32,499 nucleotides of DNA from CAYXTI01 sp964468495 (lineage in GTDB: Bacteria > Pseudomonadota > Alphaproteobacteria > Rickettsiales > Rickettsiaceae): contig CAYXTI010000024.1 of assembly GCA_964468495.1 (NCBI GenBank), forward strand, positions 1 to 32,499, in the 5' to 3' direction. Of the stretch, positions 1 through 7,568 are shown in pieces. The notes under the pieces are model-generated. The model saw only the letters and a list, made by a program, of their open reading frames with translations. It had not been told where the DNA came from and ran no database searches. How positions within the stretch are numbered: the stretch's first letter is position 1; every line of letters starts with the position of its first letter. The position numbers and the translations under genes were made by a program.

Positions 1-1695
1 TTTTTAAAAAAGATTAGATTTTCTATATTTTTAGATAAATTAAAAAAAATATTATTTTTTATTAAATCCTTTATATTTAAAAATTCTGATTCTATTCTCA
101 AAGATATAAAAAATAAAAATGCTAAAGAGCCAATTATAATAAAACAAAAAAGTCAAATAAATCAAAATGTAAAAAACATTAATAAAAAAATAGATTTAAA
201 TTTACCCCCTATCTCATTACTTAATGATAGTGATAAAACAACAGTCAAGCCTTATTCCTCTCAAGAACTTTATCAACAAAAACAAAATTTATTATTAGTT
301 CTTAAAGATTTTGGTATAAAAGGTCAAATTGTAAATGTCAATCAAGGTCCTGTAGTAACTTTATATGAACTTGAGCCTGCAGCTGGTACAAAATCTTCTC
401 GTGTCATTGGGTTATCAGATGATATAGCTAGGTCATTATCTGCAATCTCTGCTCGTATTTCTGTTATCTCTGGTCGTAATGCTCTTGGAATAGAATTACC
501 TAATAAATCTAGATTATTTTTTAGGCTTAGAGAATTAATTGAAAACAGTAAATTTCAAGATAAAACAATATTATTACCTTTAATTTTAGGAAAAGATTTA
601 GCAGGTAATCCTTTTATTGCTGATCTTGCTAAAATGCCTCATTTACTTGTTGCAGGGACTACTGGATCAGGTAAATCTGTTGCTATTAATGCTATGATTA
701 TCTCTTTATTATATCGTTATACAGCAGATGAGTGTAAAATGATTATGATTGATCCAAAAATGCTCGAATTATCTGTATATAAAGATATCCCACATTTGAT
801 GACTCCAGTGGTAACAGAACCTAGTAAGGCTATAATAGCATTGAAATGGGCGGTTAAAGAAATGGAAAATAGATACCGATTAATGTCTTACTTAGGCGTA
901 AGAAATATTGCCAGTTTTAATAATAAAATACAAACAGCTATTAATAAAGGAATCACCTTAGATCGTAAAATTCAAATAGGCTTTGATGAAAATACAGGAA
1001 AAGCTGTTCATGAAACAGTTCCTATTGAAATGAAAAAATTACCATTTATAGTAGTTATTGTTGATGAAATGGCTGATTTAATGCTTGTTGCTGGAAAAGA
1101 TATTGAATGCTCTATCCAGCGTCTTGCTCAAATGGCTAGAGCTGCTGGAATTCATATTATTATGGCTACTCAAAGACCTTCTGTTGATGTCATTACTGGT
1201 GTTATTAAAGCTAATTTCCCTTCTAGGATTAGTTTTAAAGTTACTTCTAAAATAGATAGTAGAACAATATTGGGAGAACAAGGTGCAGAACAATTACTTG
1301 GTATGGGCGATATGTTATATATGGGAAATAATCCTCAAATATTACGTATACATGGACCTTTTGTTGATGATAAAGAAGTAGAAAAAGTTGCAGACTTTTT
1401 AAGACAAACAGAAGAACCAAATTATATATCTGCTATAGTCGAATCTTCTCCAATAGAAAATGAATATGATAATATATCTAGATCTAATGATAATAATGAT
1501 TTATTATTATATAATCAAGCTTTGAATATAGTTAAAACAGAATGGAAATCATCTATAAGTTATATACAAAGATCTTTAAGAATTGGCTATAATAGAGCAG
1601 CTAATATAGTTGAACAATTAGAAAAAAATGGAGTCTTATCACCTCCTAATTCTTCAGGAAAAAGAGAAATTTTATTATCTAAAGATAATATTTAA
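1..1695 (+). CDS. ftsK: DNA translocase FtsK, C-terminal part (5' truncated by the window)
   Basis: Motor part of the septal DNA translocase that pumps and resolves the chromosome terminus at division. The frame is open from base 1, so the ATG at 634 is internal and the gene begins before the window. Visible in order: a basic, low-complexity linker (about bases 1-240), the alpha domain (about 240-600), the RecA-like beta domain with Walker A GTTGSGKS near 655-678 and Walker B VVIVDEMADLM near 1051-1083, a MATQRPSVDVITG segment near 1165-1200, and the C-terminal winged-helix gamma domain (about 1500-1690), the part that in the family recognises KOPS sites and activates XerD. The membrane N-terminus is outside the window. 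The stop codon lies inside a hairpin, and carD follows in the same direction from its own promoter. Confidence 0.96.
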   Translation, partial: FLKKIRFSIFLDKLKKILFFIKSFIFKNSDSILKDIKNKNAKEPIIIKQKSQINQNVKNINKKIDLNLPPISLLNDSDKTTVKPYSSQELYQQKQNLLLVLKDFGIKGQIVNVNQGPVVTLYELEPAAGTKSSRVIGLSDDIARSLSAISARISVISGRNALGIELPNKSRLFFRLRELIENSKFQDKTILLPLILGKDLAGNPFIADLAKMPHLLVAGTTGSGKSVAINAMIISLLYRYTADECKMIMIDPKMLELSVYKDIPHLMTPVVTEPSKAIIALKWAVKEMENRYRLMSYLGVRNIASFNNKIQTAINKGITLDRKIQIGFDENTGKAVHETVPIEMKKLPFIVVIVDEMADLMLVAGKDIECSIQRLAQMARAAGIHIIMATQRPSVDVITGVIKANFPSRISFKVTSKIDSRTILGEQGAEQLLGMGDMLYMGNNPQILRIHGPFVDDKEVEKVADFLRQTEEPNYISAIVESSPIENEYDNISRSNDNNDLLLYNQALNIVKTEWKSSISYIQRSLRIGYNRAANIVEQLEKNGVLSPPNSSGKREILLSKDNI

Positions 1696-1708
1696 AAATA
1701 TTATCTTT
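1681..1708 (+). terminator. Hairpin at the ftsK stop, probable terminator
   Basis: Two perfectly complementary 13-base arms (AAAGATAATATTT at 1681-1693 and its reverse complement at 1696-1708) are separated by 2 bases and followed by TATTATT. The left arm includes the last ftsK codons and the stop. The stem is AT-only apart from one G-C pair and the T tract is interrupted, so termination strength is uncertain. It lies about 20 bases upstream of the carD -10 element. Confidence 0.5.
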
Positions 1709-1725
1709 TATTATTAGCATTTGTA

Positions 1726-1740
1726 TGTTATAATGCGCGC
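1726..1740 (+). promoter_or_regulatory. Extended -10 promoter of carD with GC-rich discriminator
   Basis: A perfect TATAAT at 1729-1734 is preceded by TGT, giving the extended -10 TGnTATAAT. No good -35 is seen at 17 bases upstream (TTTTAT), as often happens with extended -10 promoters. The bases after the hexamer are GCGCGC, striking in such an AT-rich genome and resembling the GC-rich discriminators of growth-rate-controlled promoters. The predicted start near 1741 leaves a leader of about 50 bases with a GAGAGG Shine-Dalgarno before carD. Confidence 0.65.
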
Positions 1741-1792
1741 AGAGTTCTTTTTAGTAATTTAATTTTAATTGATTTAACTGTAGAGAGGGGTT

Positions 1793-2302
1793 ATGTTAAC
1801 TAATAGTCCAAAATTTAAAATAGGTCAAAAAGTAGTTTATCCTTCTCATGGAGTAGGACAAATTACTGCTATTGAAAATCAAACAATAGCTGGCAATATA
1901 CTAGAAGTTTATATTATTTCTTTTCCGCAAAATAAGATGACTTTAAAGGTTCCTGTAAATAGAGTTGATGCTACAGGATTAAGAACTTTAATTACTAAAG
2001 CTGAAATAAATAATGTATACGATATACTGCAAAGTAAACCAAAGCGTGGGAATAAAATGTGGAGCAGACGTGCTCAAGAATATGAAACAAAAATTAACTC
2101 AGGCGAAATAGAAGCAGTAGCTGAAGTAGTTCGTGATTTATATAAAAATGTTGATCATGACCGCTCTTATAGCGAAAGAACACTTTATGAATCTGCTTTA
2201 AGTAGGGTTGCTTCTGAAATAGCTGTACTAGAAAATTTATCTGAAGATGAAGCTGCTCGTAAGCTTACTGATCTATTAAAAGAAAAATTAGTAGCAGCAT
2301 AA
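1793..2302 (+). CDS. carD: CarD/CdnL-family transcriptional regulator
   Basis: RNA-polymerase-binding regulator that, in characterised relatives, stabilises open promoter complexes, particularly at rRNA and housekeeping promoters. The 169-residue length is normal. The N-terminal Tudor-like RNAP interaction domain begins FKIGQKVVYPSHGVGQI (residues 8-24). The C-terminal helical DNA-binding part contains KMWSRRAQEYETKINSG around residue 85-100, including the Trp expected to wedge into the upstream fork of the bubble. The ATG at 1793 is preceded by GAGAGGGG at good spacing. It is monocistronic and convergent with iscA, 14 bases away. Confidence 0.93.
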   Translation: MLTNSPKFKIGQKVVYPSHGVGQITAIENQTIAGNILEVYIISFPQNKMTLKVPVNRVDATGLRTLITKAEINNVYDILQSKPKRGNKMWSRRAQEYETKINSGEIEAVAEVVRDLYKNVDHDRSYSERTLYESALSRVASEIAVLENLSEDEAARKLTDLLKEKLVAA

Positions 2303-2316
2303 ATATAATTTTTCTT

Positions 2317-2667
2317 TTAAATACTAAAAGAGTTACCGCACCCGCACTGCCCTTTCTCATTTGGATTAATAAAAATAAAACCAGTTTTAAATTGCTCTAC
2401 CACATAATCCATTTTTGTCCCAATCAGGTAAAGTATAGCCTTTGGATCAATTAATATTGTAACTCCCTTATCATTTATAATCTCATCAAAAGGATCTTTC
2501 TTATCTGCATATTCAATAAAATACTTAAACCCTGAGCAGCCTCCAGATTTTATTCCTATCTTTATACCTAAGGATCTTTTATTTCGTTGATTTAATAATT
2601 TTTGAATCTGATCAGCTGCTCTATCTGTTAAAGATAATATTGCTGCTTTTTTATTTTTTATTACCAT
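2317..2667 (-). CDS. iscA: Iron-sulfur assembly A-type carrier IscA
   Basis: A-type Fe-S carrier that accepts or transfers clusters downstream of IscU. The 116-residue product from the ATG at 2667 has the three expected cysteines: C44 in SGGCSGFKY and C108/C110 in GQCGCGNSF. The frame is open further upstream to 2709, but those extra residues lie inside iscU and are absent from the family, so the ATG at 2667, overlapping the iscU end by 17 bases, is chosen. It is last in the four-gene isc operon. hscB, hscA and fdx, which often follow, are not downstream: the neighbour is the convergent carD. Confidence 0.93.
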   Translation of the reverse strand: MVIKNKKAAILSLTDRAADQIQKLLNQRNKRSLGIKIGIKSGGCSGFKYFIEYADKKDPFDEIINDKGVTILIDPKAILYLIGTKMDYVVEQFKTGFIFINPNEKGQCGCGNSFSI

Positions 2668-3043
2668 ATGATTTATTTTTATAATCACTAATTGCTGCTT
2701 TAATTGCATCTTCTGCTAATAAAGAACAATGTAACTTAACTGGTGGTAATGATAAATATTTAGCTATACTAGTATTTGTTATTTCTTTTGCTTGATCTAT
2801 TTTTCTATTTTTTACCCATTCACTTACTAATGAACTAGATGCAATAGCAGATCCACAGCCAAATGCTTTAAATTTAGCATCTGTAATTGTACCATTATCA
2901 TCTACTTTAATTTGAAGTTTAAGTACATCTCCACATGCAGGAGCTCCTACAATTCCTGTTCCTACCGATTTATCCGATTTATCAAAAGACCCTATATTAC
3001 GTGGGTTTTCGTAGTGATCTAATACTTCTTTACTATAAACCAT
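2651..3043 (-). CDS. iscU: Fe-S cluster scaffold protein IscU
   Basis: Scaffold on which IscS-derived sulfur and iron are assembled into [2Fe-2S] clusters. From the ATG at 3043 it is 130 residues and shows all ligand residues: C37 and D39 in APACGD, C63 in FGCGSAIASSS, and C106 in KLHCSLLAEDAI. It retains the LPPVK motif (99-103) by which the HscA chaperone recognises IscU, implying that HscA/HscB exist elsewhere in the genome. The start is supported by AAAGAGG 7 bases upstream; the longer open frame to 3085 would add 14 non-homologous residues overlapping iscS. Confidence 0.96.
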   Translation of the reverse strand: MVYSKEVLDHYENPRNIGSFDKSDKSVGTGIVGAPACGDVLKLQIKVDDNGTITDAKFKAFGCGSAIASSSLVSEWVKNRKIDQAKEITNTSIAKYLSLPPVKLHCSLLAEDAIKAAISDYKNKSYGNKK

Positions 3044-3069
3044 AAATACCTCTTTAATTATATAATTTA

Positions 3070-4326
3070 TTAATGTAATGACCATTTTATTTGATTGATA
3101 TCAATTCCTTCTTGTACCATTTCCCATAACGGACTTAACTCTCTAAGTTTTTTTATTTTTGATAATAACAGCTCGATTGCAAAATCTATTTCAGCTTCAG
3201 TAGTAAATTTACTAAAACCAAATCTTAATGAAGTGTGAGCTAAACTATCTCCTATACCAAGAGCATTTGCAACATATGATGGTTCTAATGAGCTAGAGGT
3301 GCATGCTGATCCTGAAGATAGTGCTAATTCCTTTACAGCTAGAATCATTGATTCGCCTTCAATATAAGAAAAACTTAAATTTACATTACCATGATATCTT
3401 TGGTCTCTATCACCATTCAAGAATATCATATCTGCTCTATTTTGTATAGTAGATACAAATTTATTAAATAGCTTATATACATGCTGATAATTTATACTCA
3501 TCTCTTTTTTTGCAATATCTGATGCAGTCCCCAATCCTACTATTAAACTAGTAGCTAAAGTTCCAGATCTTATTCCCCTTTCTTGTCCACCTCCACTAAA
3601 TAAAGGGGTAAGTCTTACTCTTGGTTTTCTTCTAATATATAAGACTCCTATCCCTTTAGGCCCGTGTATTTTATGACCTGATATACTTGCTAAATCAATA
3701 TTCATATCATTAACATTTATAGCTATTTTACCATATCCTTGTGCTATATCAGAATGAAAAAAAACATTCTTTTTTCGACAAATATTTCCAATTTCTTTTA
3801 ATGGTTGTATTACTCCTATCTCATTATTTACTGCCATAATAGAAACAAGCAGAGTATCTTCTCTGATAGCCTCTTCTAGTTTGTTAAGATCTATAATACC
3901 ATTTTTTTGTACTGGCAGGTATGTTACTTTAAAGCCTTCTTGTTCTAAATTTCTACAAGAATCAATAACACATTTATGTTCCGTAACCACTGTTATTATA
4001 TGTCTTTTTTGTTTACTATAAAACTTAGCAACTCCTTTTATAGCAATATTATTTGATTCTGTTGCCCCAGAAGTAAAAATAATTTCTTTTTCATTTGCTC
4101 CTATTAAATCAGCTATTTGTTTTCTAGCTATTTGACATGCTTCTTCTGCCTCCCAACCAAAAGTATGACTACGTGAATGAGCATTACCAAATTTATTATA
4201 AAAGTATGGCAACATTGCTTCTACTACCCTTGGGTCAATCTGAGTGGTCGATTGGTTATCAAGATAAATAGGGAAACTTCCTCCTTGCTCTAAAACTTTT
4301 TGTCTTAATATTTCTACATTACTCAT
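3070..4326 (-). CDS. iscS: Cysteine desulfurase IscS
   Basis: PLP enzyme converting cysteine to alanine and delivering persulfide sulfur to IscU and probably to tRNA thiolation. The 418 residues cover the full IscS family, including a C-terminus close to the classical one (ELSPLWEMVQEGIDINQIKW). The PLP lysine is K219 in SISGHKIHGPKGIG. The mobile-loop catalytic cysteine is C342 in SSGSACTSSSLEPSYV, the pattern of housekeeping IscS. Its ATG overlaps the stop of the upstream desulfurase gene by 8 bases (ATGAGTAA), implying coupled translation, and iscU follows 26 bases after its stop. Confidence 0.96.
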   Translation of the reverse strand: MSNVEILRQKVLEQGGSFPIYLDNQSTTQIDPRVVEAMLPYFYNKFGNAHSRSHTFGWEAEEACQIARKQIADLIGANEKEIIFTSGATESNNIAIKGVAKFYSKQKRHIITVVTEHKCVIDSCRNLEQEGFKVTYLPVQKNGIIDLNKLEEAIREDTLLVSIMAVNNEIGVIQPLKEIGNICRKKNVFFHSDIAQGYGKIAINVNDMNIDLASISGHKIHGPKGIGVLYIRRKPRVRLTPLFSGGGQERGIRSGTLATSLIVGLGTASDIAKKEMSINYQHVYKLFNKFVSTIQNRADMIFLNGDRDQRYHGNVNLSFSYIEGESMILAVKELALSSGSACTSSSLEPSYVANALGIGDSLAHTSLRFGFSKFTTEAEIDFAIELLLSKIKKLRELSPLWEMVQEGIDINQIKWSLH

Positions 4327-5434
4327 AATTTAACTCTTTATAAGCTTTTAAAAAATGATTTGCATCTTCTTCAGTGTTATTATGTCCTATTGAGACTCTT
4401 ATAGCAGAATTTGCTTCTAAATCTGAATATCCCATTAATTTTAATAACGGGGATATTTTTACTTTTCCAGATGAACATGCAGAACCCGCACTTACTGCTA
4501 TTCCTTTTAAATCTAATGCAATTACTACTGTCTCTGCTTTTTTATTAGGATTAATAATTAAACTAGTATTTGGTAATCTATTATTATTTAATCCTACTAT
4601 AATTGTATGCTTTAAATCATTAATAATACTATATTCTATATGATTTCTTATTTTTAACATTCTATTTGTAATAATATCAAATTTCTGGTCAATAATCTCT
4701 GCTGCATATCCACATCCAACTATTGATAGAGCATTTTCTGTTCCTGATCTTAAATTCTTTTCTTGTCCTCCTCCAACAATTAACGGCATTAAATTATGGG
4801 GTAATTTTGATACTAATACGCCAGAACCGCTAGGTCCTCCAAATTTATGTGCAGAAAGCGAAATAAAATCTACACCTAAATCTATTAAATTTATTTTTAT
4901 TTTCCCACAAGCTTGCGAACAATCACTATGCACTTTTGCTCCAAATTTATGTGCTATTTTACTTATAACACCTAAAGGTTGTATAATTCCACTTTCATTA
5001 TGGGCTAACATACATACTACTAATTTTTTTTTAGTATATGATTTTTCTAATTTTTTTTCAAGATCATTTAAATTAATAGTTCCTTTGTTATCGATGTTTA
5101 TTAGTTGAATATTATTTCTTTTAGTTTTTATATATGAGGTGATTGATGGATGTTCTATTTCTGATATAAATATTTCTCCATCTAAATAATTTGATATAAT
5201 TAAGTTATTACTTTCTGTAGCTGAAGAAGTAAATGTTATTTCCCAATTCTTTGGATGGTTATTTATTCCTAATAGCTTTGCTATTTGTTGGCGTGATTTT
5301 TCTATAGCCATTTTAGCTTTTCTTCCAAATGTATGAACTGATGATGCATTACTAGGATATTCTAACCAATCTATCATCATTTTCTTTACTTCAGGATATA
5401 TTATAGTGCTAGAATTATGATCTAAATATATCAT
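4319..5434 (-). CDS. Second cysteine desulfurase (NifS/IscS-like)
   Basis: Class V aminotransferase-fold PLP enzyme of 371 residues, shorter than and divergent from the adjacent IscS. PLP lysine K197 lies in SLSAHKFGGPSGSG, and the catalytic cysteine C320 in SAGSACSSGKVKIS. HNESGIIQP and the RSGTEN segment are also conserved. All catalytic residues are kept, so it is probably active. It is the first gene of the isc operon, in the place where iscR often sits in other proteobacteria. Tandem desulfurase genes ahead of iscU are known in Rickettsiales. Whether this copy feeds IscU or another acceptor cannot be told from sequence. Confidence 0.9.
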   Translation of the reverse strand: MIYLDHNSSTIIYPEVKKMMIDWLEYPSNASSVHTFGRKAKMAIEKSRQQIAKLLGINNHPKNWEITFTSSATESNNLIISNYLDGEIFISEIEHPSITSYIKTKRNNIQLINIDNKGTINLNDLEKKLEKSYTKKKLVVCMLAHNESGIIQPLGVISKIAHKFGAKVHSDCSQACGKIKINLIDLGVDFISLSAHKFGGPSGSGVLVSKLPHNLMPLIVGGGQEKNLRSGTENALSIVGCGYAAEIIDQKFDIITNRMLKIRNHIEYSIINDLKHTIIVGLNNNRLPNTSLIINPNKKAETVVIALDLKGIAVSAGSACSSGKVKISPLLKLMGYSDLEANSAIRVSIGHNNTEEDANHFLKAYKELNYE

Positions 5435-5509
5435 TTATCTTAAGATTTTATTTAAATATATGTACTAATATAAGGTTATTTAATATCATTATTTTATAAT
5501 TTATTGGTG

Positions 5510-5538
5510 ATTATATCTAATTTGTATCTATAGATCAA
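5510..5538 (-). promoter_or_regulatory. Sigma-70-type promoter of the isc operon with embedded dyad
   Basis: On the minus strand TTGATC (5533-5538) is separated by exactly 17 bases from a perfect TATAAT (5510-5515). The predicted start near 5503 leaves a leader of about 70 bases before the first desulfurase gene. The spacer and -35 overlap an inverted repeat: ATTTG at 5520-5524 and CAAAT at 5536-5540 flank the palindrome ATCTATAGAT at 5526-5535, with one bulged base at 5525. This placement suits an operator for a repressor, for instance an Rrf2-type Fe-S or iron sensor, but no specific regulator is identified. Confidence 0.62.
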
Positions 5539-5555
5539 ATAATCATATATATAAA

Positions 5556-6845
5556 TTAATTTATTATATTCTTAAATGCTTTTTTCTTATATAAATCTAT
5601 GCACTCTAAAAGTAGAAAACATAACAATCCTATAAAGCAACCTATAGGAATAATAGATAAAGATGATATAAGTACTTCTCGACTATAAAACTCTAATCCA
5701 TTTAATAATATTCCATCCCACTTTTTTGAAATAGAAGTACCTATAAGGCTATGAAAAAAATATCCAAATAACATATTAACGCAATTTATTATTGAAACAG
5801 CAAAACCAGTTTGGCTCTTTAAAACATAATTACTTGCTAATGTAAATACTAAAACTTGATAACAGCATAAGATCCCAAGAATAAACATTATAATTGTCCC
5901 AAATATAAAATTAATTGCTACAGTATTAAATAAAATCATAAATATCATTATTGTAGATATTCCCGTAATAGCAATAGCTACGTTATTTGATTTCACCCAT
6001 CTTGCTAATATAGCCAATATAGGGCCACCAAAACACATACCTATGTATATCTGAGAAGTAATAAATATACTTTTTTTTAATGACAAACTATATACATCTC
6101 TAAAAAATGGGATAGCCCATATATCAGCAAAACCTTCAAGTGATCCTACCATTAATCCTCCTGATAACGATATTAATATTATTTTAGGATTAATAATAAC
6201 TGCATAAAGATCAAAAATTTTTATTCCTTTTAATTTTTTATCGGTGTTATCTTTTATTGCTTTTTTATCTAATAATTTACTAGTAATAAAAATTAATATT
6301 CCTATGGTGAAGCATATATATGCTAAATATTTTAAGATTTTTATATAACCATAATGATTGAATATTATTTGCATTGGAGTCTCCCCAAAAACTGCACCAA
6401 TTAAACCAAAAGAAAAAGATAATCCTATCATTAATGAATGATATTTTGTTTTAAAAAAAGTCTTTATAATTTTTGCTACTGCTAAAAAAGCTACCGCTGA
6501 GCCAGACCCAATTAAAAATCTGCTGAATAAAAGCATATTCCAATTATTTGTTTCTGCAAAAATAAAACTCCCTACTGATGTTATAGTAATAAATACTATC
6601 ATTATATTCCTAAAGCTAAATTTATCTAACATTATTCCAATAGGTATTTGCATAGTAGCATATCCTAGATAATAATAGCCTGCTAAACTACCAAAATTTG
6701 CTGCATTGATAGCAAATTTTGTCATAATTTCTTCTCTTAAAATTCCAACAGATAATCTTAAGATAAACTGAAAAGCAAAAAATAAGTTTGCTACTATCCA
6801 CAGTAATATTGCCTTATTTACTCTAAAAATTTTTTTTATATTCAT
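5556..6845 (-). CDS. Major facilitator superfamily transporter
   Basis: Inner-membrane secondary transporter of 429 residues with about 12 hydrophobic segments. The N-terminal half shows the MFS loop 2-3 signature as GIMLDKFSFRNIM, preceded by GYYYLGYATMQIPIG, a segment typical of a group common in Rickettsiales and Legionella. A charged central loop (about residues 192-207, KKAIKDNTDKKLKG) separates the two six-helix bundles. Substrate is not predictable. It is monocistronic, reading away from the dcw cluster, with 121 bases to the isc operon start. An ATTACAAA/TTTGTAAT inverted repeat (6860-6867 and 6879-6886) lies in its leader. Confidence 0.88.
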   Translation of the reverse strand: MNIKKIFRVNKAILLWIVANLFFAFQFILRLSVGILREEIMTKFAINAANFGSLAGYYYLGYATMQIPIGIMLDKFSFRNIMIVFITITSVGSFIFAETNNWNMLLFSRFLIGSGSAVAFLAVAKIIKTFFKTKYHSLMIGLSFSFGLIGAVFGETPMQIIFNHYGYIKILKYLAYICFTIGILIFITSKLLDKKAIKDNTDKKLKGIKIFDLYAVIINPKIILISLSGGLMVGSLEGFADIWAIPFFRDVYSLSLKKSIFITSQIYIGMCFGGPILAILARWVKSNNVAIAITGISTIMIFMILFNTVAINFIFGTIIMFILGILCCYQVLVFTLASNYVLKSQTGFAVSIINCVNMLFGYFFHSLIGTSISKKWDGILLNGLEFYSREVLISSLSIIPIGCFIGLLCFLLLECIDLYKKKAFKNIIN

Positions 6846-7240
6846 TGAACTTATATTTATTACAAATTGATATTTATTTTGTAATTTAAGTAGAATTATT
6901 TCGATTCTTTCTTAATTTTTTTATCAAATAAAAAAATAACTAAGTTATCCCCTATGATTAGGTTTTGATCCAAATAATAATAAATAAATTATATATAATT
7001 TATAGTCAAGGTAGACATGGTCTATTCTACGTTAAATTATTTTATTAGCAATAATGATATTTATATTATTTGTCATTATTTTTTTTTATAGTTTAAATAT
7101 TAAAAAACTAACTATAGCTAAAATATAACAGTAATAAACTCTTTACTATATTAGCTAATTGAGAGCTAACCTCATTTTATGCATGAAAATAATATATAAT
7201 TTACCGGCTTAATTTAAGCGCTAAACCATAATATTACTTA

Positions 7241-7270
7241 CTATGTTAGTAGTGATCACTACTAACATAG
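7241..7270. repeat. Perfect 30-bp palindrome
   Basis: The 15-base arm CTATGTTAGTAGTGA is followed without a spacer by its exact reverse complement. It is isolated between two divergent genes, about 395 bases from the MFS start and 300 from mraZ, and no T tract follows on either side, so a terminator role is not obvious. A dimeric regulator site or a small mobile palindrome are alternatives. No second copy of this arm was seen in the window. Confidence 0.85.
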
Positions 7271-7351
7271 CTAATAAAAGTGTTATTTTAAGATAATTTG
7301 TATTTTAAGTTATATCAAATACTTTAGTAGATGATTATTAAACTATTACAA

Positions 7352-7434
7352 TTATTTGTTTATTCTTTACTAATATTTCATTAAAAATATCTTTATTTGT
7401 TTATTCTTTACTAATATTTCATTAAAAATATCTT
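7352..7434 (+). repeat. 41-bp perfect tandem duplication upstream of mraZ
   Basis: Bases 7352-7393 and 7393-7434 are identical over 42 positions with a period of 41. The second copy ends within the TTGACT (7433-7438) proposed as the mraZ -35. The perfect identity suggests a recent duplication or replication slippage. Confidence 0.9.
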
Positions 7435-7461
7435 GACTATAAAAGAATATCATTTTACTCT
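7433..7461 (+). promoter_or_regulatory. Possible dcw-cluster promoter upstream of mraZ
   Basis: TTGACT (7433-7438) matches the -35 consensus at five of six positions. At 17 bases lies only a weak TACTCT (7456-7461). The better -10-like TATAGT at 7463-7468 has a 24-base spacer, which is too long. Either way transcription would begin at or just before the MraZ-box-like repeats at 7472-7496. Confidence 0.35.
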
Positions 7462-7469
7462 GTATAGTC

Positions 7470-7508
7470 ATAACCATAAAATCCCATAATTTCCCATTTT
7501 ATGGTTAT
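7470..7508 (-). promoter_or_regulatory. Candidate MraZ operator: three TGGGA-type repeats inside a 13-bp inverted repeat
   Basis: Reading the minus strand there are TGGGA (7492-7496), TGGGA (7482-7486) and TGGTT (7472-7476), each separated by 5 bases, giving a strict 10-base period. MraZ of Escherichia coli is known to bind TGGGN direct repeats with 5-base spacers in its own promoter, so this fits mraZ autoregulation, although the repeats are on the strand opposite to transcription. The same stretch forms an inverted repeat: ATAACCATAAAAT (7470-7482) pairs with 7496-7508 around a 13-base loop, and could also act as an RNA hairpin in the leader. Confidence 0.6.
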
Positions 7509-7568
7509 AGTGTATTGTTAGTGTAATTAAGTAGTATTTGAATAAAATTTAACTCTATTTGTAAAGGA

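Larger units (their letters stand above)
6846..7568. other. 723-base divergent intergenic region, MFS transporter to mraZ
   Basis: No credible ORF, tRNA or known RNA gene was found. It holds an 8-bp inverted repeat in the MFS leader (6860-6886), a perfect 30-bp palindrome (7241-7270), a perfect 41-bp tandem duplication (7352-7434), and the mraZ control region with TTGACT at 7433-7438 and the repeat-rich hairpin at 7470-7508. It is the longest non-coding stretch in the window and too structured to be simple spacer. Confidence 0.7.

Noticed and set aside
634..1695. ATG at 634 as the true start of a 353-residue ATPase
   Set aside because: The frame is open back to base 1 and the upstream translation matches the FtsK alpha and beta domains, so 634 is internal to ftsK.
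2668..2709. N-terminal extension of IscA
   Set aside because: These codons lie within iscU and have no family counterpart; the ATG at 2667 gives the normal length.
4374..4643. Plus-strand open frame antisense to the second desulfurase
   Set aside because: Opposite strand of a well-conserved gene, no ribosome-binding site and no recognisable protein family.
7352..7434. CRISPR array
   Set aside because: Only two directly abutting copies without spacers; this is a tandem duplication.
6846..7568. A tRNA or known small RNA in the longest spacer
   Set aside because: No T-arm TTC motif with matching acceptor stem, and no SRP, tmRNA or 6S-like core could be recognised.
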